Of a stretch of 64,000 bases of DNA, positions 56,901-64,000 are shown in pieces. Source of the stretch: Leptodontidium sp. MPI-SDFR-AT-0119 (taxonomy: Eukaryota; Ascomycota; Leotiomycetes; Helotiales; Leptodontidiaceae); assembly GCA_020726505.1 (NCBI GenBank), contig JAHLEZ010000008.1, positions 2,542,001-2,606,000 of the forward strand, in the 5' to 3' direction. The notes beneath the pieces are model-generated. The model saw only the letters and a program-made list of their open reading frames with translations. It did no database searches and had not been told where the DNA came from. A program made the position numbers and the translations under genes. The first letter of the stretch is position 1. Each line of letters begins with the position of its first letter.

Positions 56901-57448
56901 CCCGTATCTTTGCTATTTTCTCCAATTGTAGTCTCCTGCTGGGTGACTATTTCTGGCGTAGAGTTCGCGGTTTCCGGTGTCGTAGGGACTTTGGCATCTG
57001 CTGACTGTTGTGCATTGGCCCCTGGGGAGGAAGAGTTCGCGCTTTCGCTGTTCGAGGGTGACTTCCCCTTAGCAGGTGATTTTCGCCGCCGTGGTATAGG
57101 CTCAGAAATCAGCGATTGCCTCAGTGCTCTCAGCGTAGCCAAGGATCTTGAAAGTGGCGTCAACGACTCCAGATCCCTCCTCTTTGCTTTTCCCTTCTCC
57201 CCAGTCCGTTCTCCCGATAAAGGCTTCGAGCCATTCTCAGTCGCTGGCTCGGAGGTTTTGGGCTCGCCATTGTCGGTCTGCAGCCGTGTTGCGGAGGTAG
57301 AAAAGCTGTTGGATGTTGCTGTGGCGGCACCATTAGCTGCAAGATGGGGCTGCTGGGGGTTGGCGTGTGCGAGGATGTTGCATCGACATGATGAACAGAT
57401 GTATGTCTGTTTGACCCTCGAGCTCCCGCGGGATAGTGTCGAGAACAT
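53927..57448 (-). CDS. PET127 homologue, mitochondrial RNA processing
   Basis: A single exon encodes 1,173 residues. Yeast Pet127 is a mitochondrial membrane-associated protein needed for 5' processing and turnover of mitochondrial RNAs. The start (MFSTLSRGSSRVKQTYICSS) is basic and Ser-rich, like a presequence. Residues ~80-470 are low-complexity Ser/Thr/Lys/Pro. The conserved core lies at ~475-850: YGLERVLFNPGVYQLQDPRS, FDPYLQTIMPVSEFDF, KKYTGSTSSTTSALAHFHFL, PVAIFLRWRDGAYAIDADK, YTGIGDFLLRSQLDAHD, MFDLKTRAVVSIRMD and RMGRMDGIFVAYHNTERIFG. The D...DLKTRA pattern fits the PD-(D/E)XK-like fold proposed for the family. A very acidic segment (~900-1,050) and a basic C-terminus follow. It is longer than the yeast protein (800) because of the disordered parts. 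Confidence 0.92.
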   Translation of the reverse strand: MFSTLSRGSSRVKQTYICSSCRCNILAHANPQQPHLAANGAATATSNSFSTSATRLQTDNGEPKTSEPATENGSKPLSGERTGEKGKAKRRDLESLTPLSRSLATLRALRQSLISEPIPRRRKSPAKGKSPSNSESANSSSPGANAQQSADAKVPTTPETANSTPEIVTQQETTIGENSKDTGALPTVKRPGRNSRQKHRLNAVALKQKLVATQVEDSQAPDTAPKDLPADKKTKKPSKKETTKTSGTEMPTSQKLTAPKVPSGAKADTETTTQVRHDRSWTVIGEDGRKFIVQLKHTGKPEKKLASTLARAITKAAAPKFPSLKIKSADTPATPTPRMQAAEIAKFLAENPTIRAKIQDISPSTPFAVFRSRLKKLLDGDELSEAERLAALRQLVVLGWRIGTVPKIRSVKTRNASSSSATVAGPKPRVDEASSGVLKAQPGTTAHEIKSVDADSLKLVPLDTGPLQVPKLSYGLERVLFNPGVYQLQDPRSRVFNFDPYLQTIMPVSEFDFNALKQYVTSSRDKNLIAKAIAEKKKYTGSTSSTTSALAHFHFLLSQWREITFSNLSKMFPVDFKKFTAIQRGPVAIFLRWRDGAYAIDADKQYDSANILMSLGKSMEKLLTLPTEDFEKYRRSNSDQITEEERNASEEFHYTGIGDFLLRSQLDAHDSRLPGTGMFDLKTRAVVSIRMDTDSYEEGKGYEIRGQHGEWESFEREYYDMIRSAFLKYSLQVRMGRMDGIFVAYHNTERIFGFQYISLPEMDFALHGTTDTTLGDQEFKLSLDLLNRVLDRATAKYPKQSMRLLIETRPAETPFTYVFAEPFTEEAIDDIQKTNKAKIEKFEKAVLGVVNKEYSEEDQEKEWAKIRAKVEESVGEDEAGREALAGNDDSSDLDSDLANGKEDDDDLEKDDASDSEDLPVDERELADIISATRMVEAGDDVVDEDAEEDVEETDLEESTTEESEDAEATGTEESLIELDEDEIAASDESVEAISEDADEASEPQQSQESSESSHADENGSDDTITITRVDDRPLEPSQPRDMMAMTLTIRNKVNGRYVARPKNLKEEDKWKVEYSLAEIQDPRRVARLYDMAKKRRDKAMNRQVDLSKDSFNDMFLQRIKDMTKKGREWRMQQNEMDKTRPTKVLDVNDGKKMADKDHGLWTHEKVKEDGERK

Positions 57449-57957
57449 AGAAAGCGTTGCGTTGCGATGGGAATTGGTGATGTCCTTACGGAGATGTTCG
57501 CGTCATTGAAAAAAATATTTGGAGGATGCAGCCTTGCAGCGTTACCAGACAGGGATCTTCGTTTGCCAAGAGGGGAGCAATTCAGGGGCTCAAGCTCACG
57601 CCACGGCATCAGATACACTACACAACACTCTATTTGGTGTTACTATTCCTTCGTCTTATCATATCACAATGCAAATGCACGAAAAGTTCACAAATAATCA
57701 ACTTTTACGTGGTCTGAATAAACTCAAATTAAGCTCCCACTCATTTGATGACAGAGCTAAAAGCAGTTCAGTCCCCCTCTAACCTCATAACCAGATAGCA
57801 AACCATGATACGCCTTGCACCTTTTTTGAGCACCGAAAGCTATAAGCAAATGGGTATAAATCGCGCCAAACATCCTGCCTGTCTGTCCTAGACCCCCACC
57901 CTTCAATTGCGACCACCATACCTCCACCTGCTCCTATCATACACATTTGAGATATCC
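57449..57957. other. gene-free stretch
   Basis: PET127 promoter and MAU2 3' flank, both minus-strand. Overlapping short ORFs have no recognisable content. Confidence 0.55.
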
Positions 57958-60560
57958 TCAAGCAGTAGAGCTTGAGCCTGGCGCTGCCTTTTGTGCGAAG
58001 TATTGGGCTTGCTGTAGGGTCTCTTGGGCTAGTTCCTTCTTGCCCTGCACCTCATAGCATTGTGCCAACATGCCGTCAGCCACGCTTCTCCAAAGAATAT
58101 TTCCGCTGTTTGTTGCTTGGGTAGATGCGGCCATAGCGCTCTTTTCGGCCTGGTCGCCTACAACGTTGGAAAAGAATCGACTACACATAACATTCAAGGT
58201 GATGCATAGAAATTGAGTGTTTGCCGTTGCCGAGGCGCCACCTAGAGCGGCCCGCAGATAATTTTTGATCACGTACATCTGAGCGGGAGGGTTTGTTGGG
58301 ACTGTGGCTACTACCAGGTTGAATGCTGTTTGGATGTCCCTGCTTGGATGGGTTTCGCAGAACGGCCTCAGCTTCTCTATCAAAGTAGTATTCATGCTGG
58401 AATCCTGTCGGGCACTGTCTTGCAGGATCCAGAGCGTGTTGAGCGCAGCGAGAAGAGAAATGTCCCGATGTAGCTGATCTGCTGACGTAGTTATCGAGCT
58501 CTTAGCCGCAGGCAGAGCAAATTTTGCTTCTTGGAAGATGTTCAATGCTAGGTCAAGATCCCCCATACCTTGATGGTAGACTCCAGTAAGGTACATTGCC
58601 AGAAATTCGAGCGCCCCTGTGGGCAAAATGTTGAAACTTCGAGCTGTTGCCCTCAAGTCGTCAATGTATCGCTTCGTCTCAGGCCAGTCTCCTAGCCCAG
58701 CTGAGCAGAATGCCATATAGACGCGGAAATAGCATAATATCTCCCCACGCCATTGGCGCTGTGAGATTAGATCAGGTAACAGCCCAGGCGGCTTCTTGGG
58801 AGCTCGTGTATCCGCTGCAGAGTCACATGTCAGGATCTTATCAAGCAACATGGTTTGCGCTCTTACTTTCTAGCAAATCTAGACCAGCCTTCAGAAACTT
58901 GAACCCCTTCTGGTCGGCGGAGTTCTTGTGTAGCAGAACCATGCCAGAAAGAAGGTAGCTAGAATTAGTTAGCATAGCGGAGTTGAAGGAATGTTAGGAC
59001 TAACGTGATAGAATAAGTATCTTTTTTGTTTAAGAAACGCATCATGAGGTTGTCCCCGCCATCTTCTCCAATGCCCAGCACCATCCTGGTTTCAGAGCTA
59101 ACGATCTGAGAGCTCTTCGGGGTTCTCTTGATAGGAATCGTGATGACGTCGCTAGTTGTACTCCATTCCGGGTTCTTGAGAGCGTCGTCCATCATGACCT
59201 GCATCTTTTTGAGGTCCTCGATCATAGCTTTAGAGTTTCCTTGTCTGATACTGCAGGCCACAGCGAGAATGTGCGTGAGACCAATAAGCTGGGGTATTCT
59301 GCAACTTGATTCTGTTTGGTATCTCCAGGCAGCAGCTATTGAAGCTTGGATATTCTCCATAGCCTCTGGACCCGTTCTCTTCATGTAAGCGATTGCTTTC
59401 ATGAGTGATGCTGTAAGATGGATGGCGTGGTCTCCTTGACGTTCGGCAAGCTCAGTGACAGCATTCAGGTTATTAATCGCAGCGTGATTCTCAATCGCAA
59501 TGCCGGAGTCCAGTGAGTGGGAAGCCCTCAACAGACGAAAGACATAAACCCAGGGGTAATGCTGGTATCTGGGTTGGTTAGCAACGCCTCTGGACTAGAG
59601 CAAAAGTGACATACGCTTCCGATTCGGAGACATGCCCATCCAAAGCTTTCATGGAAGCCTTTGGGTTCTTCTTGGCCATGAACTGTGCAAGGAGGAACTG
59701 CATCGCATACTTGAGGTCGTAGTAGTGATTCTGGCATATGTTAGCATTGTTGTAGCCTCGGAGACAAGCTTCCATACCCTCTCGCAGAGTGCGATTCCCT
59801 TGCTCAACGCCGTCTCTCCCTCCATATTATTGTTGGTCTCCTCAAATAGCACACCTGCATAGCGTAACCGAATGTTTGCTTCCAGCCTGGGGGGGAGTCG
59901 GACGTTCTTCAGAGCCGTATCCAAACATCCCAGTCCAGTGGCAACCAGCTTCTCGTAAGCATGAACGTCGGCATCCGTCATCGAGAACACTACAGAGGGT
60001 GCGAGGTTGTGGGCGGATTCGAAGTATTCCTCTGCCAGTGAAATTAGGAGCATGGCTTTGTCATGTATAGGGTCAGACGATGCCGCGGCCATTCTGGGTG
60101 GGTTGATATACACTGGATCTAGGATATTCCGGCCGTTTGAAAGCTCTGGTGTTCTTTGGTATTGTTGCGGTATTCGAGATTGCGCGGGAGGCTGCTGTTG
60201 TAGCAGTTGAGCGGGGGAGATGTACTGTGGGGTGGAGGATGCGGGTGAGGGTTGGTATTGCTGCTGAGGAGGAGCTGGCGCATAAGAGGAGGTATGGTGG
60301 TTTGTGTAGCTTGGGTTTATGTACTGCTCCTGCCCATTCTGATTCTGATTCTGATTCCAGTACTGCGGTTGTCCGCCCCCATGACTGTGACTGCTTGACG
60401 CAGGATACTGAGGATGTGCTCCATTTGATACTCCCTGGTGTACTCGAGGATCGTGTGTCCCATATGGATTTGGAGGACCATGGCCATGACCAGTCCAATA
60501 GCCACTGGCATTGGCATTAGGATTGCCATTACCAGGTGCAGGACCTCCTTGATATGACAT
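57958..60560 (-). CDS. cohesin loading factor MAU2/Scc4 (Ssl3)
   Basis: Five exons (60560-59778, 59730-59615, 59568-59005, 58958-58867, 58814-57958) encode 803 residues. Scc4/MAU2 pairs with Scc2 to load cohesin on chromosomes. The first ~150 residues are Gly/Gln/Pro/Tyr-rich and disordered, with a QN repeat (YWNQNQNQNG). The tetratricopeptide superhelix then runs from DKAMLLISLAEEYFESAHN through RYAGVLFEETNNNMEGETAL, YYDLKYAMQFLLAQFMAK, SLMKAIAYMKRTGPEAMENI, FKFLKAGLDLLE and TGVYHQGMGDLDLALNIFQE to DGMLAQCYEVQGKKELAQET. The intron at 58866-58815 was taken although the frame is open from an internal ATG, because it joins LLE to TDTRAPKKPPG with a CTGAC branch. It shares a divergent promoter with the hydrolase gene. 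Confidence 0.92.
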
Positions 60561-60967
60561 GGCGTCCAGGTCTGCTCTTCTCTGCTCTGCGCTGCCCTGC
60601 TGGTGGACGCGCCTGCCCAGCCCAGAAAGGTTGTCGCGAACTCGATCGATTACATAAGCCGATCGTTCGAACGCTCCTCGTTCCTCTCCTCGTGATTAAA
60701 GTGGAGGGAAGGCTTCCAGCTTTGGTTCGCCCCATAACTTTGCCATACCGAGGCCCAGACTCGATGTAGACCTGGATACGCTTCGTGTCCATAATTTCAT
60801 TTTTTTGTAAATAAAACCGTCTCCAAGCATCTCGACTTTTCCCCCTCCTTCTCTTTCTCATCATCATCGTCTTGCCTGCTGTTCCGGCCCTGGCTTGCAG
60901 CCTCAACCCACTATTTTGTCTAGACACACCCCCTCTAGCCTTGTCAGCCGTGCGGTTGAATCAAATC
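60561..60967. promoter_or_regulatory. divergent promoter, MAU2 / EHT1-like hydrolase
   Basis: The 407 bases between the start codons contain CTCTGCTCTGCGCTGCCCTGCTGG-like imperfect repeats next to MAU2 and a CATCATCATCGTC stretch on the hydrolase side. No factor site assigned. Confidence 0.45.
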
Positions 60968-62389
60968 ATGGAGTGGCTCGGACATGCATCGATTTCTTTC
61001 ACAAATTGTGCAACTCCTTTAACGCTCACCAAAAAGGATGGGACATCGACGGACCTTCTCTCTGTGTGTGAGGAATCGACACCGCCATGTCGACTCAATC
61101 CTCTGCTCTTCAATGGCCATGTCCAAACAATGTGGACCGCGATAAAGAATGATGGCCCACCCATATTCTACAAGCGCAAGCTCTTCGAAAATGAAGATCC
61201 AGCCTACCATGGCTCATTTGCTGTTGACTTTGTGGTCCCAACTCCGAGTAACACGGAAGTTGACGATACGCTACCCATCAGGACCACTTACTTCACCGAA
61301 GAAGCATTTGAAGGTATCGGATCTCTGGATAGCCGTCCAATGCTGGTTGTACTACACGGACTTTCAGGGGGATCTTACGAAATCTACCTGAAGCATGTCC
61401 TTGCACCACTTGTGGCTGCTGAAGGAGACAGGCAATGGGAGGCCTGTGTAGTCAATTCTCGAGGCTGCGCGATGCACAAAATCACGAGCAGTATTCTGTA
61501 CAACGCACGAGCTACCTGGGATTGCCGGCAAACTGTCAAGTGGTTGAGGAAGAAATTCCCAAACAGGCCACTATTCGGTGCTGGCTTTTCGCTCGGAGCT
61601 AATATTTTGACAAACGTGAGTTGAACTTCACATGTCACATTTCCAACTTCTGACATCTCACAGTATATTGGCGAGGAGGGTGCGGCTTGTGAACTAAAGA
61701 GCGCTGTCGTGTGTTCAAATCCTTGGAACCTCGATACTGGATCTCTGGCCCTGCAAAGAACATGGCTTGGAAGAGAGATCTATTCCAAGACTATGGGATC
61801 GAACATGAAGAAGCTGATCGAACGTCATCATGACGAAGCTTCAAAGAACCCCGCACTGGACTTTGACAAGATACGGAATGTCAAGTACCTTCACGAATTT
61901 GACCGAGAGGTTCAAGGTCCGACTTGGGGATACCCTACGGAGGGTGCATATTACCGTGATGCTTCTTCTACCGACTCCTTGTTCGCCATCCGGATTCCCC
62001 TCTTTGCTATCAATGCGAAAGATGACCCGGTAAGAAAGACCCTTTCCTGAGCCGGCTCAATCTGACATGTTTTAGATCGCAGTTGATGAAGCACTTCCAT
62101 ACGAAGAAGTGAAGCAAACACCCTACGCTGTTCTATGTACCACGTCCCTGGGTGGCCATCTGTCATGGTTTGAGATTGGAGGTCACAGATGGCATGCTCG
62201 ACCTGTAAGAAATACACTAGCATTTCAAAACTCTGCTAACTTGAAACATAGGCCGTCAACTTCTTGAACAAGATGGCATTTGAAATTGACATTGACCACG
62301 TTGTTGATTCCGCCAAAGAACTGCCCTCAAAAGACCATTTGAGTCATGCCAGATTCCATCCAATGAACCGCAAATGGATGAACGAATGA
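60968..62389 (+). CDS. alpha/beta hydrolase, EHT1/YheT family (acyltransferase/esterase)
   Basis: Four exons (60968-61615, 61664-62029, 62076-62204, 62252-62389) encode 426 residues. Yeast relatives (Eht1, Eeb1, Ymr210w) are medium-chain fatty-acid ethyl ester synthases, esterases or monoacylglycerol lipases. Markers: LNPLLFNGHVQTMW at the N-terminus, LVVLHGLSGGSYEIYLKHVL (oxyanion region), VVNSRGCAMHK, nucleophile Ser208 in GFSLGAN, acid Asp336/337 in INAKDDP, and His366 in LGGHLSWFE. Exon junctions are all phase 0. The frame is open upstream to 60872 but without an ATG, so 60968 is the start. Substrate is not predictable; cytosolic, lipid-droplet or membrane-associated location is possible. 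Confidence 0.92.
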
Positions 62390-63090
62390 TATCCGAATAA
62401 GTTCCAAGACTTCATGTACAGTACAAATGTAAATAGACCATAGAATGTAGATACCACAGAGAGCGAGCAAATAGAAATAGACGTCCGGCTGGAGAAAATT
62501 GATTTGATCCTGTACACCCGAAAGTACATCTCTCCAAGCAAAAAGTACGGAAACCCCGAAAACAGATTTCCAAGCGAAGCAAAGCAATTCAAAGCTTTCG
62601 AATTTGAACCTCTGCTTAGACTACTAAACTCTCAAATCAATAAGTAATCTTTAAGACTCCCCCGTCTGTCGGTAAAGTAGACATAAAACCATCCCATCAA
62701 ACTCAGCCCACCCAGCAAGCAAACAAGGCAAACACCCCTCGCTCGCTTCATGACGTTGACGTTCATCAACCAAATCCCCTCCAAATCCCGCTCTACTCCA
62801 CTCACCAACAGCCAAACCCTTCGAGTTCAAGCATCACATTTTATTTTCGCAAATGTGACCACCACATCTAACTGTCCAAAGAAATGCACACCTCAGGCGG
62901 TCTTCGAAGTGAAGAGGCAAGCGACGCGGCGTGGGAGGGTGGAAGGGGGGCTGTTGCTGGTGCTGCGAAGGTATTACTTTTTCTCAATTACTTACTTAAA
63001 GGCCTTGGTGGTGGTGTCAAGAGGAGAGGATAGGAAAAAGGAGAGCGGGAGGTGGAGAGAAGGTATTTTACGAGTTTGGGGAGAAGGCTG
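62390..63090. other. gene-free stretch
   Basis: 3' flank of the hydrolase and upstream region of the next small gene. An ORF at 62750-63091 is low-complexity in its second half and was not accepted. Confidence 0.5.
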
Positions 63091-63513
63091 ATGAGAATGC
63101 AGTGGGGGTTCTTCGCTGCTGTGTTAGGCGGTGCTGGATATACGATATCGCCAATTTATAGAGGCTTGACTATTCAGTTCAAAGTGTTAGTTTCCCCCCT
63201 TCTCGTGCATATGAGTTGTTTGCTTATGAGATTTGTAGGTTTTTACAGATGTCAGGTACGAAGCTCTAGATTTTGCTCATGCTCTTTTGATACGAGGATG
63301 CGAGAATGTGTCATGGGATGTTTAAAGCGGGTGTCTGGCTGACTTGAAGACTTTCCAGGCATGATTCTTGGTGCTTGCTTAGAAGCTGATCACAGAGTGA
63401 GAGAATATGAAGCGAAAATACGGATGCAGAAACGCCTACTGAGGGATCGAGCCGTATGGGAGAGTTACGAGAAAGAATTTGAGGATGAACCTCCCGCGAA
63501 GAAGGATAGGTGA
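63091..63513 (+). CDS. small single-span protein, probably mitochondrial, family not recognised
   Basis: Three exons (63091-63185, 63239-63255, 63359-63513) encode 88 residues. A hydrophobic segment at ~5-22 (WGFFAAVLGGAGYTISPIY) is followed by RGLTIQFKVFLQMSGMILGA, a second weakly hydrophobic stretch, and a charged helix (DHRVREYEAKIRMQKRLLRD) ending EDEPPAKKDR. The middle exon is only 17 nt; it is supported because the splice choices GT|GTTAGT and CA G|GTACGA join both halves in frame. The frame is open for 13 codons upstream (RRYFTSLGRRL) with a GTG but no ATG, so an extra 5' exon with a presequence is possible. The size and pattern recall small inner-membrane proteins of mitochondria, by inference only. 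Confidence 0.68.
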
Positions 63514-63717
63514 GATGGGATGGGATTGGTGATGCACATATGTACTGTATGAAACCAGACGAACGTACGAATACCCCTAATGGCGTGGCCTAGAAATCTC
63601 ATCAATTTGCAATCATTTTGACTCGATACGCCAAGCTAGCAAGCAGTCTTGCAAATAACTCATAACATAACACGCCCCCAACGCCTCCCAATGCCCCCCT
63701 TCATAAACCAGCCGTCA

Positions 63718-64000
63718 TCACTTCGCAGCAATGAACTGCCTCGAATCCATATTCAGCTTCGCCAACCTAGCCACACACCCACTAAGCTGCAACAGCGTCT
63801 GCACACCCTCCAGGATCTTCATATGTGTGAACCCAATCTCTTTAATAAACTCCAACTTCGAATGCTCACTCAATGTCGGTATCGTCTTCGTAACCCTGAA
63901 CATCGTACTGATGATATCGTGGCTCGAGTATCCCAAATCCCACAACTCCTTCAACGTCTCCAACGCGGCGTCCACTTTGCCCTCGTAGCACGCCTTGAGC
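63718..64000 (-). CDS. replication factor C small subunit (RFC4-type), C-terminus only
   Basis: The last 93 codons of a clamp-loader subunit are present; the start lies beyond base 64000. The C-terminal collar domain reads EGKVDAALETLKELWDLGYS, then IISTMFRVTKTIPTLSEHSK, LEFIKEIGFTHMKILEGVQT and LLQLSGCVARLAKL, matching yeast Rfc4 / human RFC2. These subunits form the RFC pentamer that opens and loads PCNA at primer ends. The stop is at 63720-63718. The AAA+ ATPase part cannot be seen. Confidence 0.92.
   Translation of the reverse strand, partial: LKACYEGKVDAALETLKELWDLGYSSHDIISTMFRVTKTIPTLSEHSKLEFIKEIGFTHMKILEGVQTLLQLSGCVARLAKLNMDSRQFIAAK

Noticed and set aside
56169..57509. 446-codon plus-strand ORF inside the PET127 gene
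   Set aside because: It is antisense to the low-complexity Ser/Thr/Lys region of a well-supported single-exon gene, has biased Val/Ser/Leu content and no family motif. It is a mirror of codon bias.
58815..58866. Internal ATG with open frame at the start of the last MAU2 exon
   Set aside because: It lies inside a GTAAGA...GCAG intron with a CTGAC branch. Splicing joins two conserved helices without it.

Overview
This window is nuclear DNA from a filamentous ascomycete (Pezizomycotina). The genes are split by many short introns (about 45-110 nt) with GT-AG ends and CTAAC/CTGAC-type branch sites. The gene set is typically fungal: a noxR-type NADPH oxidase regulator, Zn2Cys6 regulators, fungal MFS transporters, a PET127 homologue, and a fungal TORC2 RICTOR/Ste20 with an HR1 region. 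The style of the proteins would fit Leotiomycetes, but that is a guess. I see no CRISPR array, no intact transposon and no rRNA. Gene models were built by hand from splice signals, reading-frame phase and family resemblance.

Layout. 1-10 kb: the 5' part of an unrecognised membrane-anchored protein (-), the TORC2 subunit RICTOR/Ste20 (+) and an MFS transporter with a GC-AG intron (+). 10-19 kb: a hemerythrin-domain protein (+), noxR (-), a 2.7 kb repeat-bearing gap, the SOD1 copper chaperone CCS1 (-) and mitochondrial ribosomal protein uL13m (+). 19-25 kb: a likely catabolic cluster of nitrilase (-), sugar-type MFS transporter (+) and Zn2Cys6 regulator (-). 26-32.4 kb: a C2H2 zinc-finger protein with an unrecognised N-terminus (+), a CYSTM stress peptide (-), Pol I subunit RPA49 (-) and the 25-residue ribosomal protein eL41 (-), whose start codon is split by an intron. 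32.8-42 kb: an FHA-kinase of the Chk2/Mek1 type (+), a sugar transporter (+) and a small Zn2Cys6-like coiled-coil protein (+). 42-50.7 kb: mitochondrial malic enzyme (-), the decapping nuclease RAI1 with an 8-nt exon (-), an unrecognised 149-residue protein (+), GET4 (-) and an intron-bearing tRNA-Gly(CCC) (+). 50.7-53.9 kb is gene-free. 53.9-64 kb: PET127 (-), the cohesin loader MAU2/Scc4 (-), an EHT1/YheT-type hydrolase (+), a small single-span protein (+) and the C-terminus of a replication factor C small subunit (-).

Most genes are unrelated housekeeping genes. Two neighbourhoods suggest shared function. One is nitrilase/transporter/regulator, whose divergent promoter holds a direct repeat. 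The other, more loosely, is hemerythrin/NoxR/CCS1, all connected to oxygen or redox chemistry. Several divergent pairs (CCS1/uL13m, nitrilase/MFS, eL41/kinase, MAU2/hydrolase) share short promoters. No clearly new multi-gene system was found. The most unusual observations are about gene structure: a split start codon, a micro-exon, a GC-AG intron and tandem acceptors.
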